A stretch of DNA of 64,000 nt from Bacteroidales bacterium. Lineage in GTDB: Bacteria; Bacteroidota; Bacteroidia; Bacteroidales; F082. The notes beneath the pieces are model-generated. The model had not been told where the DNA came from and ran no database searches. It was given only the letters and a program-made list of their open reading frames with translations. The stretch is from assembly GCA_015493525.1 (NCBI GenBank), contig WGCY01000009.1:83765-147764 (forward strand), in the 5' to 3' direction. The translations under genes and the position numbers were made by a program. Each line of letters starts with the position of its first letter. Position 1 is the first letter of the stretch. Below, piece by piece: positions 57,150 through 64,000 of the stretch.

Positions 57150-57767
57150 TCACGGTTTATCTTGTCTTTGCCGCAGCCACTCAAAAAGACCGATTCCCAG
57201 GGCATGGCTTACGTTGAGGGAGGAGATGGGGCCGGGAATGGGAATAAAGACCTTCCGGTGGCAGAGTTTGATGAGCTCTTCCTGTAATCCAAAGCGTTCG
57301 TTGCCCACCATAAAAACTACCTTTTCAGGAAGCTTTCCACTGAAAATACTGGTGGCATCTTCGGTGGTTTCCAGCGCAATGACTTCGTAACCGGCAGGCA
57401 GCACTTCTGGAAGTCGGTCGGGGGTAATCATTTTCCAATCCACCTTTTCGCTGGCACCGGAGGAGGTTCGCTTGATTTTGTAGGGACGGAATCCCGGGTC
57501 TTCGTCATACACAAGCCATACTTTGGCAGCATGAATGTTGCCGGCCAGCCGCAGGATAGCACCCACATTCATGGGCGAAAGGATACGGTCCGCTACAATA
57601 ACGGGTTGTGCAAAAGATGGTTTGTTGCCCTGTTTTTCTTTTTTTCCAAAGAGTTTGTATGAGTTGTTGAAGGCCATGTTTTGATGTGTTATATTTTGAA
57701 ACCTATCACCATTTGTCATTTGATTATTGTGATTTGGTTTTTCCGTATTATCAGGGTTAGGGTTCAT
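57150..57767 (-). CDS. SpoU/TrmH family RNA methyltransferase, short form
   Basis: 205 aa with only the SPOUT catalytic domain: VADRILSPMNVGAILRLAGN (motif 1), VGNERFGLQEELI (motif 2), IPIPGPISSLNVSHALGIGLFEW (motif 3). The first 30-40 residues are Asn-rich and not conserved, so the true start may be internal (for example MAFNNS). Its annotated start overlaps the end of the upstream radical-SAM gene by 11 bases. Probable tRNA or rRNA 2'-O-methyltransferase. Confidence 0.82.
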   Translation of the reverse strand: MNPNPDNTEKPNHNNQMTNGDRFQNITHQNMAFNNSYKLFGKKEKQGNKPSFAQPVIVADRILSPMNVGAILRLAGNIHAAKVWLVYDEDPGFRPYKIKRTSSGASEKVDWKMITPDRLPEVLPAGYEVIALETTEDATSIFSGKLPEKVVFMVGNERFGLQEELIKLCHRKVFIPIPGPISSLNVSHALGIGLFEWLRQRQDKP

Positions 57768-58701
57768 AATATTTCCCTTGCCAGGTATCCCGTTTTTTCA
57801 TCTCTCTCTCAATGGCTATGTTAATCTGGTCGTTGCGGATAAGTCCCCAGCCCGGGCCGGCAAGATAGCGTGGCGGTACCTCACCGGCAAAGCGTTCGAT
57901 GATGAAATCCGGGTTGAGCTGCTCGGTGTAACGAATGATAAAATCGATGTATTCTTCAAAAGCGAAAAGCGGGTAATCTTCCGGATGCTTCTGATAATCA
58001 GTGGCCATGGCTGTTCCGGTAACGATTTGCAGCTGATGGAATTTTATGGTTGTCAGCGGAAGTTGCGAAACCTGTTTTACCGAATCCATCATCATCTCTC
58101 GGCTTTCACCGGGAAGGCCGAAAATGAAATGTGCTCCCACATGTAATCCTCTTTTTGCAGTTTCTACAATAGCTTTTACAGATTGCTCAAAAGTGTGCTG
58201 CCGGTTGATACGATCCAGCGTTTGGTTGTAAATGCTTTCCACACCGTATTCTACAATAATGTAATGTTTTTCAGAAAGTTGCTGCAGGTAGTCCAGCTTT
58301 TCGCCATCCACACAGTCGGGACGGGTGCCAATGACCAGCCCGGTAACCCCTTCTTGGCTTAGTGCTTGTTCGTAAAGGGTTTTTAGCTTTTCCAGTGGAG
58401 CGTAGGTGTTGGAATAGGGCTGAAAATAAACGAGATAGCGGGAGGCCCGGCGGTATCGGACTTTGTGAAATTCAATACCCTCGGCAACTTGCTTAGCTAC
58501 CGTTTTTTGTGGATTGCAATAAGACGGGTTAAAGGCATCATTGTTGCAGTAGGTACAGCCGCCACGTGCCAGTGTGCCATCGCGGTTGGGACAAGTGAAA
58601 CCGGCATCCACGGTGATTTTCTGCACACGTTCACCGAATGTCTTTTTGAAATATCCGGAGTAGGAGTTGAAGCGGTGTTTGGAGCCAAAAGCGTGGTTCA
58701 T
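57757..58701 (-). CDS. TIGR01212 (YhcC-like) radical SAM protein
   Basis: 314 aa from ATG 58701; the upstream extension reads into the promoter. The cluster-binding motif is CPNRDGTLARGGCTYC (Cys spacing wider than the usual CxxxCxxC, as is normal for this family). Further blocks are YFQPYSNTYAP, GTRPDC, EYGVES and GAHFIFGLPGE. YhcC-family function is unknown; related enzymes modify tRNA. The -7 element ends five bases before the ATG. Confidence 0.88.
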   Translation of the reverse strand: MNHAFGSKHRFNSYSGYFKKTFGERVQKITVDAGFTCPNRDGTLARGGCTYCNNDAFNPSYCNPQKTVAKQVAEGIEFHKVRYRRASRYLVYFQPYSNTYAPLEKLKTLYEQALSQEGVTGLVIGTRPDCVDGEKLDYLQQLSEKHYIIVEYGVESIYNQTLDRINRQHTFEQSVKAIVETAKRGLHVGAHFIFGLPGESREMMMDSVKQVSQLPLTTIKFHQLQIVTGTAMATDYQKHPEDYPLFAFEEYIDFIIRYTEQLNPDFIIERFAGEVPPRYLAGPGWGLIRNDQINIAIEREMKKRDTWQGKYYEP

Positions 58702-58705
58702 GCGG

Positions 58706-58713
58706 CAAAAATA
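58706..58713 (-). promoter_or_regulatory. -7 element of the radical-SAM gene (near-leaderless)
   Basis: Reads TATTTTTG on the minus strand; transcription would start within about two bases of the ATG at 58701. Confidence 0.5.
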
Positions 58714-58745
58714 GAGAAATGAGACAAAATAGCTACTGCTTATTC

Positions 58746-58790
58746 GGATTTGCAATCCTAATTTCTTTTAGGCCGGGATTGCAAATCCCG
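58746..58790. repeat. Pair of REP-like palindromes
   Basis: GGATTTGCAATCC (58746-58758) and the perfect CGGGATT-GCA-AATCCCG (58774-58790). They share the core GATTTGCAATC, read in opposite directions. Confidence 0.5.
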
Positions 58791-58811
58791 ACCAGCAAGG
58801 CATCAAGAGAG

Positions 58812-58850
58812 AAAAACCATCTTTCAGGTCGGATTCGACCTGAAAGATGG
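58812..58850 (-). terminator. Intrinsic terminator of the peptide transporter gene
   Basis: Perfect 15-bp stem CCATCTTTCAGGTCG / CGACCTGAAAGATGG with a 4-base loop; on the minus strand it is followed by five T. Confidence 0.8.
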
Positions 58851-58864
58851 ACAACTAAAATGTC

Positions 58865-60532
58865 TTATGAATTGGTCGCCCTTTCCAGCAGTTTCAGAAT
58901 GGAAAAAATGAAGATGGCGGAGAGCAGTGTCAGCCCGACCAGTAGTCCGAAAAACTGCCACAACTCCCATTTGTCCCAGAAAGGGCCAATGAGCCCGGCG
59001 GCGAGGTTTCCGACGGCAGTTGCCCCCAACCAGCCACCCTGAGCCAATCCTTTGTATTGCGGTGGTGCCACTTTCGATACAAACGAGATACCGATAGGAC
59101 TCAGGAAAAGCTCGGCAACAGTTAATGTGAAATAGGTTCCGATAAGCCAGAATGGCGAGCGAAGTGTATCGGAAACACCTCCCTGCTGAGCCAGGTCGTG
59201 CGGACTCATAAGCCCTTTGGAAGCCAGCACCATGAGGCTGAAGCCAACGGCGGTAATAACCATTCCGATACCAATTTTCTTGGGTGAAGAAGGTTCTCTG
59301 TCGCGTTTGCGCAGGTAAGCAAAATAGCCCACGATAACCGGCGTGAGGAAAACGATAAAAATAGGATTAAACTGCTGAAAGATCTCGGGTGAAATGGGAT
59401 TTCCTTCAGGTTGTAACTGTTTGATTGTAAGGTAGGCAATGATAGCCGAGGCAGTAGCAATAATTGCACCCGAAAGCCTGACTTTTCCGGAGTTTCCTTT
59501 TCCAACCATGAGCACAATACCGAGGATGGCCAGCAGCAAGGGAAGAAATGTGGAGAGGTTGAAAATAATGGCCGTGGCTTTGTTTACGGCACCAACTGTG
59601 TAGTCGCGTGCAAAAATGGTCAGCGTAAACCCGTTTTGGTGGAAAGCCATCCAAAAGAAGATAACAACGAGAAAGACAAGTCCGAGAGCCATTAGCCGGT
59701 CTTTGGTTTGTGCAGGGGTGAGTTCTATCACACTCTCTTTGTTTTTGGCTTTTTGTTGTTTGTGTGTTACATCGGCATGTTTGTAATACTTTCTGAACCC
59801 GATAAAAATAGCAATGGAAAGAATCATACTCGCTGCTGCAACGGCAAAACCGGCATTGTACGATTTGCTCAGCGCATCGATGTAATGGTGGGAAAAGTCA
59901 GCGAGGTTCGTAAAATGGTTTCCCATTTCGGCATGGGCAAACCGGCTCAGCTCTTTGGTGTTTTCCAGTGTCCCGTTCAGGTATTTGTTGGCGAGGGAAG
60001 GGATAGCTGCTTCATAATGTAACCCCTGGATGCCTAATACCCAGCTTCGTACGCTGCGGGCGGCACTCGGGGCAAAGAAAGCGCCAATGTTGATGCCCAT
60101 ATAAAAAATATTGAAAGCGGAGTCGCGCAACTTGCTGTATTTGGCTTCATCATAAAGGTTACCTACCAAAGCCTGGAGATTCCCTTTAAAAAGTCCTGTT
60201 CCGAGGGAGATAACGGCCAGTGCGCCATAGATAAACCACTCACCCGTGCCGGGCAAGGCCAGCATCAGATAGCCAAGAAACATAACGATGATACCTACCA
60301 CAATAGTTTTGCCATAGCCAAGAACGTTGTCGGCTATGTATCCGCCCAGCAGGGGGAGGAAATAAATTCCAAATAGAAATCCGCCGTAAACATGTCCGGC
60401 TTGTGTTGCAGACCAGCCAAATTTCGACTGGAGGTATAAGACAAAGATAGCCAGCATGGTATAATAGCCGAACCGCTCGCCCATGTTGGCAAAGAATGCC
60501 ACATACAATCCCTTGGGATGTCCTTTAAACAT
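58865..60532 (-). CDS. POT/PTR2 family proton-coupled peptide transporter
   Basis: 555 aa with about 14 membrane spans. The family motif ERFGYYTMLAIFVLYL in helix 1, GGYIADNVLGYGKT after helix 2, GTGLFKGNLQALVGNLY and FNIFYMGINIGAFFAP are clear. It takes up di- and tripeptides. A periplasmic dipeptidyl peptidase (31896-34109) in the same window could supply such peptides, though they are not linked. The upstream region holds the second 11-bp array. Confidence 0.92.
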   Translation of the reverse strand: MFKGHPKGLYVAFFANMGERFGYYTMLAIFVLYLQSKFGWSATQAGHVYGGFLFGIYFLPLLGGYIADNVLGYGKTIVVGIIVMFLGYLMLALPGTGEWFIYGALAVISLGTGLFKGNLQALVGNLYDEAKYSKLRDSAFNIFYMGINIGAFFAPSAARSVRSWVLGIQGLHYEAAIPSLANKYLNGTLENTKELSRFAHAEMGNHFTNLADFSHHYIDALSKSYNAGFAVAAASMILSIAIFIGFRKYYKHADVTHKQQKAKNKESVIELTPAQTKDRLMALGLVFLVVIFFWMAFHQNGFTLTIFARDYTVGAVNKATAIIFNLSTFLPLLLAILGIVLMVGKGNSGKVRLSGAIIATASAIIAYLTIKQLQPEGNPISPEIFQQFNPIFIVFLTPVIVGYFAYLRKRDREPSSPKKIGIGMVITAVGFSLMVLASKGLMSPHDLAQQGGVSDTLRSPFWLIGTYFTLTVAELFLSPIGISFVSKVAPPQYKGLAQGGWLGATAVGNLAAGLIGPFWDKWELWQFFGLLVGLTLLSAIFIFSILKLLERATNS

Positions 60533-60630
60533 AAGTTTTGGTATTGGTGAAAGATTAAGTTTTATTGAATAGGGAACAAAAATAATTAAAAAATCAGGAT
60601 ATGCAAATGGGGGATAACGCTATGCTGTCG

Positions 60631-60751
60631 GATAATGGTTAGACGGTTGTCATTCGATAGTCAGACGGTTGTCAATCAATGGTCATTCAATGGTCAGGCA
60701 GTTGTCAAACAATAGTCAGACAATAGTCATTCAATGGTCAGGCTGTTGATA
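60631..60751 (-). repeat. 11-bp-period tandem array, 11 units
   Basis: Eleven consecutive exact-length units in the orientation opposite to the array at 53700 (on the minus strand TGACCATTGAA, TGACTATTGTC, TGACAACCGTC and similar). It joins through a linker of about 136 bases, rich in GAAGTTGCGAAG-like words, to element copy A. The 60533-61204 gap holds this composite repeat and no gene I can support. Confidence 0.88.
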
Positions 60752-60887
60752 AAGTTTAGGGAGATTGATTCTGTTTCTTAGCTTCTCTCCTTCTCAACTT
60801 CGTCCCTTCGCTTTGTCGCTTTGTCTCCTCACATCTTCGCAATTTCTCTTCGTCGCTCCTTCGCAACTTCGCCCCCTCGCAACTTCT

Positions 60888-61079
60888 CTTCGTCCCAACT
60901 TCACCCCCTCGTTTCTTCGCGGCAGGGATGGAAGCGGCAGCTTACGCCGGCGAAAGCCAATGTGTAGCAGGCCGGGGAGAGCGACAGGGGAGCTACTCAC
61001 CGGCCGTTGCGCAACATGGCTTTTGACGGTGGAACTATAGCGGACAGCCCGTGATGGCTTTGTGCGCAGGCCCGCCCAC
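60888..61079 (+). repeat. Conserved intergenic element, copy A
   Basis: About 190 bases, closely similar to copy B (53454-53647) in inverted orientation and partly to copy C (34336-34499). It contains GC-rich complementary blocks (GGCCGGGGAGAGCGAC, CACCGGCCGTTGCGC) and ends with ACTATAGCGGACAGCCCGTGA and GCCCGCCCA. Confidence 0.75.
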
Positions 61080-61204
61080 AGTATAACCATTTGTCGTGTG
61101 ATGTAACCGAAATGTTTATTTTTAAGCTTTGTAATTGCCGGCATGGAGAAAATATTTACGTGCCGGGTGTAATATTTTCTAACCCTCAGCGTCCTGATGA
61201 TTGA

Positions 61205-61723
61205 ATGACACCGGAAGAATTTAAAATAGAACTCCTGCCCATGAAGAACAAATTGTTCCGGCTGGCGTGGCATTTGACCGGCCAGCGGGAGGAAGCGGAG
61301 GATGTGGTGCAGGAGGTTTACCTGAAGATTTGGGATATGCGGCATCAGCTGGCGAAGTACAAAAGCGTGGAGGGATTGCTGGTAACCATGACGCGTAACC
61401 GGTGCCTGGATGGGCTGCGAAAACGGAAAAACAGAACACTGTCGTTGAAGCCGGAGATTTTTCACCGGGCAGGGGAGGCGGATTTGCAACAGCAGAATGA
61501 GACACGCGACCTGGCACAAAGGGCACGGGAAATGATGGCAGGCTTGCCGGAGCAACAAAAAACGATTATGCATTTGCGCGATGTGGAAGGATATGGTTTT
61601 GAGGAAATTGCAGAGATAACAGGTTTTGACGGTAATTACATTCGGGTGAACCTGTCGCGGGCACGGAAAAAGATTAGAACGGAAATTGAAAAAATTGAAA
61701 GATATGGAACCGGAAAAGATTAA
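61205..61723 (+). CDS. ECF-type RNA polymerase sigma factor
   Basis: 172 aa. Region 2 (DVVQEVYLKIWDMRHQL, TMTRNRCLDGLRKRKN) and region 4 (MHLRDVEGYGFEEIAEITGFDGNYIRVNLSRARKKIR) are complete; no long region 3. Its stop overlaps the next gene's start, so it is coupled to a membrane protein likely to be its regulator. Confidence 0.9.
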   Translation: MTPEEFKIELLPMKNKLFRLAWHLTGQREEAEDVVQEVYLKIWDMRHQLAKYKSVEGLLVTMTRNRCLDGLRKRKNRTLSLKPEIFHRAGEADLQQQNETRDLAQRAREMMAGLPEQQKTIMHLRDVEGYGFEEIAEITGFDGNYIRVNLSRARKKIRTEIEKIERYGTGKD

Positions 61724-62300
61724 AATATTGCTGGAGCGGTTTTATGAAGGCGAAACCAGCAGGGAAGAGGAAAGGCTTCTTCGTGAGTTTTTCTCCCGGA
61801 CAGACGTGCCGGAGACATTGTCTGCCGAAAAAGAACATTTTCGTTTGCTTGTGCAGTGGCAGTCGGAAAGTCCGCTGGACGAGGCTTTTGATGCGCAAAT
61901 CATGGAGCATGTTACGGCAGCACAGAAATCCGTACGGCCATTTACGGGGTGGTACGCTTTGGCAGGGGTTGCCGCTTCCGTTTTGCTCGTGCTGGCGTTG
62001 TGGTTTGGGAACAGGCTGAACAACAAATCCGTACTTCCCGGCACCACCAACAATCCGGCATTGGCTTATGTGCAGGCCCGCACTGCTTTGCAGCTGGTTT
62101 CAGGAACCTTAAATAAGGGTGTGCGGCCGGCATCCAAAGCTGCTTCGGAAATCACCGGTGCCATGGCAAAGACTTCAGAAATAGGCACCCTGGAAATCGC
62201 CGCGAAGCCCTTGCGGACACTCTCGGAAGTAGATCGCGCCCAACAGCTTATGGAGTCGTTAAACAGTGTGTATATCAATTTTGAACCCCTAAAAAAGTAA
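61704..62300 (+). CDS. Anti-sigma-like single-span membrane protein
   Basis: 198 aa from ATG 61704, overlapping the sigma gene by 20 bases; an earlier TTG frame is possible. The N-terminus (about 1-60) is a helical cytosolic segment (LLERFYEGETSREEERLLREFF) of the kind that binds sigma. One span lies at about 80-100 (WYALAGVAASVLLVLALWF), then a periplasmic region. No zinc-binding ZAS motif is seen. The anti-sigma role is inferred from layout and context. Confidence 0.7.
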   Translation: MEPEKIKILLERFYEGETSREEERLLREFFSRTDVPETLSAEKEHFRLLVQWQSESPLDEAFDAQIMEHVTAAQKSVRPFTGWYALAGVAASVLLVLALWFGNRLNNKSVLPGTTNNPALAYVQARTALQLVSGTLNKGVRPASKAASEITGAMAKTSEIGTLEIAAKPLRTLSEVDRAQQLMESLNSVYINFEPLKK

Positions 62301-62320
62301 TCATCTAATATTAAAATATC

Positions 62321-62881
62321 ATGAAAAAATTAAGCATTATTCTTATTCTCTTTGCGATGGCACTGCTGCCGCAAATGACTATGGCACAAACAGCTATCGA
62401 CCATCTTTATGAAAAATACGCCGGGAAGCCGGGATTTACGAGTATCAATATTTCCCCGGCGATGTTCCAGCTTTTTTCTGGTGTAAACGCCAGCGACAGT
62501 TCCCCTCAGGCACAAAAAGCCCTCGATGCTATGAAACAACTTAAAGGGCTGAAAATGCTGGTTTACGAGCCGGAAGACAGCACAAAAGTGCAGGCTTTTT
62601 ATGAGGAGATCAAACGAACTGTGCCGACTAAAAAGTATATGGAACTCATGTCGGTAGATGGTGAAGATGGAAAAATTAATTTCCTCGCCTCACAGGACAA
62701 AAACGGGAAAATCAGGGAGTTGCTGATGATTATCCACGGTGGGGATGAAACCATGATCATGAGCCTCACAGGCCTCATCGACATGAAAACCATTGCCGAG
62801 ATATCCAAATCAATGAACATGAAAGGGATGAGTGATTTGCAGAAGCTGAGTGAGGACAAAAAGAAAGATAAAAATAAATAA
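62321..62881 (+). CDS. DUF4252 family secreted protein
   Basis: 186 aa with signal peptide (LLPQMTMAQ). The DUF4252 pattern is visible: YAGKPGFTSINISPAMFQLF, LKGLKMLVYE, REELLMII-like strand REL LMIIHGG and LTGLIDMKTIAEISKSM. DUF4252 genes usually follow ECF sigma factors in Bacteroidota, as here. Function unknown. A strong terminator follows. Confidence 0.85.
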   Translation: MKKLSIILILFAMALLPQMTMAQTAIDHLYEKYAGKPGFTSINISPAMFQLFSGVNASDSSPQAQKALDAMKQLKGLKMLVYEPEDSTKVQAFYEEIKRTVPTKKYMELMSVDGEDGKINFLASQDKNGKIRELLMIIHGGDETMIMSLTGLIDMKTIAEISKSMNMKGMSDLQKLSEDKKKDKNK

Positions 62882-62940
62882 CGGGAGCGGGCCGGGTTTC
62901 GGCCTGTTGCCTGTTTCCCGGTATGGTTTTAAGCTGCTTA

Positions 62941-62976
62941 CCTTCATTCGGACAAGTCAATTGTCCGGGTGAAGGT
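62941..62976 (+). terminator. Intrinsic terminator of the sigma/DUF4252 operon
   Basis: CCTTCA..CGGACAA / TTGTCCG..TGAAGG stem with a 5-base loop followed by six T. Confidence 0.8.
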
Positions 62977-62979
62977 TTT

Positions 62980-63804
62980 TTATTTTTCAGGAAGTAATGC
63001 CCGAATACTTTTTACCGAAAACACATTATGCCCGTTTTGGCAGGCGAGATGCATGGCTTTTTGGTTTTGCATAATTTTTCCGCCCCATTTGTTGAAATCG
63101 TACACGTTGGGATTCTCAAACCATTCGTTCACGTCCATGTTAAGGGTGAGTTGCACGGTTTGTCCGCCTTTGATGGAAAAGGAGGAGTTGGGCAGTTTAA
63201 CAATGAAATAGTTCTGTACAAACCCGGTAATGTTGCCGACGGCATCGTAAAGCTGGCCGATGCCCAGATGAAAGTTAAACATGCGGATGGTATCGTTCGG
63301 GCCGCGCCATTTGCCGTTCAGCTTCATGTAATGGTAACCTCCGCCGAGGTACTGGGGCCAAAACATGGCCGATTCGGGCGGATTAGGGAACCGCAGCGAT
63401 TTGTTTTCTTTTTTGTTCAGCCCGAAAGTGAACGAGATGGCTGTGTATTCCCCTTCTTCAATGCTGTCAGGCAACTGCCACTGCCAGGTGTCGGGCAGGT
63501 CGGTATCCACGTAATGGATATTCTGGTTTTGGCCGTTTTTGTCAAACAACACACTGTCGCCGTTGGCTTTGTGCAGGCAAATGTTTGAGATGAAATACTG
63601 AATGTTGGAAACCATGTATGGATTGCCGGCAGTGTTCACATATTTCATGGTATCGAATTGCAGCGGCTGTTGGCCTACGCTGTGCTTAAAAACGATGTCC
63701 ATCGTCCCAAACTTTTTCGGGGAGGGCCCTTTTTGGCATGCGCCGAAAAAGAGTGAAAACGTTAAAAATAAAATGGCTGTTGTCTGTAGAAATATCTTTT
63801 TCAT
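62980..63804 (-). CDS. MbnP-like lipoprotein
   Basis: 274 aa with lipobox FFGAC at about residue 22. The rest follows the MbnP pattern: TMDIVFKHSVGQQPLQFDT, NIQYFISNICL, EYTAISFTFGLN, the MFWPQYLGGGYHYMKLNGKW block and FNFHLG. In methanotrophs MbnP partners the peroxidase-like MbnH in copper/methanobactin handling; in Bacteroidota the partner and ligand are mostly unknown. Confidence 0.85.
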   Translation of the reverse strand: MKKIFLQTTAILFLTFSLFFGACQKGPSPKKFGTMDIVFKHSVGQQPLQFDTMKYVNTAGNPYMVSNIQYFISNICLHKANGDSVLFDKNGQNQNIHYVDTDLPDTWQWQLPDSIEEGEYTAISFTFGLNKKENKSLRFPNPPESAMFWPQYLGGGYHYMKLNGKWRGPNDTIRMFNFHLGIGQLYDAVGNITGFVQNYFIVKLPNSSFSIKGGQTVQLTLNMDVNEWFENPNVYDFNKWGGKIMQNQKAMHLACQNGHNVFSVKSIRALLPEK

Positions 63805-63827
63805 TACTTGACTGTTTGAATTTAGGT

Positions 63828-64000
63828 TTAACTTTTCCAGCCTTTGGCTTCAAGGGCAAGAAATTTTTCGCGTTCTTCATCGGTCATAACGCGGATGGTA
63901 TATTGAAAATTGTATCCCATGGCAGCAAGCGGGTCGTTTACAGAGGCAATCAGTGTATCAGCAATGGGAATGTCCGGAAACGGAAAGACAAAGGTGGCCG
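63828..64000 (-). CDS. Unidentified protein, C-terminal end only
   Basis: Open on the minus strand to the window edge; the last 57 codons are visible. It ends with a TAA 23 bases before the MbnP-like gene starts, so the two are probably one operon. Visible text includes FVFPFPDIPIAD, ASVNDPLAAMGYNFQYTIRV and MTDEEREKFLALEAKGWKS. I do not recognise the family; too little is present to assign a role. Confidence 0.6.
   Translation of the reverse strand, partial: ATFVFPFPDIPIADTLIASVNDPLAAMGYNFQYTIRVMTDEEREKFLALEAKGWKS

Noticed and set aside
60765..61573. Open frames over the composite repeat (for example 60794-61573 minus and 60765-61040 plus)
   Set aside because: They run through repeat DNA or antisense to the sigma factor and have biased low-complexity translations.

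Overview
The window reads as the chromosome of a Bacteroidota (Bacteroidales-like) bacterium. Supporting signs are gldH, a fused murF-alr, the gene order holB-ricT-gldH-PBP1A, the order rpsU-xerC-hpf-tRNAs-tuf-trnW-secE-nusG-rplKAJL-rpoBC, a DUF3467 gene after rpoC, a DUF4252 gene after a sigma factor, MbnP and TlpA/DUF4369-type secreted proteins, and many TAnnTTTG promoter -7 elements with few Shine-Dalgarno sites. The exact genus cannot be fixed from the sequence alone.

Layout. 1-5.1 kb: clamp-loader subunit holB (cut at the left edge), ricT, gldH and a class A penicillin-binding protein. 5.2-9.0 kb: a nucleotide-sugar operon (DegT aminotransferase, hexapeptide acetyltransferase, galE, rfbB). 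9.2-15.6 kb: rpmB, a double-domain adenylate kinase with hpt, purE, pdxA and murF-alr. 15.7-28.7 kb: a surface-glycan block with one polyprenyl-phosphate sugar synthase (GT2), five large GT-C type membrane glycosyltransferase-like genes (one frameshifted), an LTA-synthase-like membrane sulfatase-fold protein, and a decayed BRO-N gene. 28.7-34.1 kb: DEAD-box helicase, TlpA-like thioredoxin, tRNA-Asp/tRNA-Val and a DPP4-like peptidase. 34.6-49.8 kb: the translation/transcription core, with five tRNAs. 49.8-53.3 kb: hydrolase, rRNA methyltransferase, and rplI-rpsR-rpsF. 53.4-61.1 kb: an accessory stretch (wecB, Fic remnant, GNAT acetyltransferase, radC, methyltransferase, radical SAM, peptide transporter) bracketed by two inverted copies of a composite repeat. 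61.2-64 kb: ECF sigma/anti-sigma-like/DUF4252 operon and an MbnP lipoprotein.

How it fits together. The sugar genes at 5-9 kb and wecB at 54 kb supply nucleotide sugars. The GT2 enzyme at 17.4 kb is well placed to load a lipid carrier from which the neighbouring GT-C proteins could draw; this block is the best candidate here for an uncharacterised system. The most unusual DNA-level signals are the exact 11-bp-period arrays (26 and 11 units) joined to a ~190-bp conserved element present three times. Other notable points are an adenylate kinase whose second domain has lost key residues, attC-like palindromes beside two accessory genes, and strong Shine-Dalgarno sequences found only before three ribosome-related genes (hpf, rplA, rplI).
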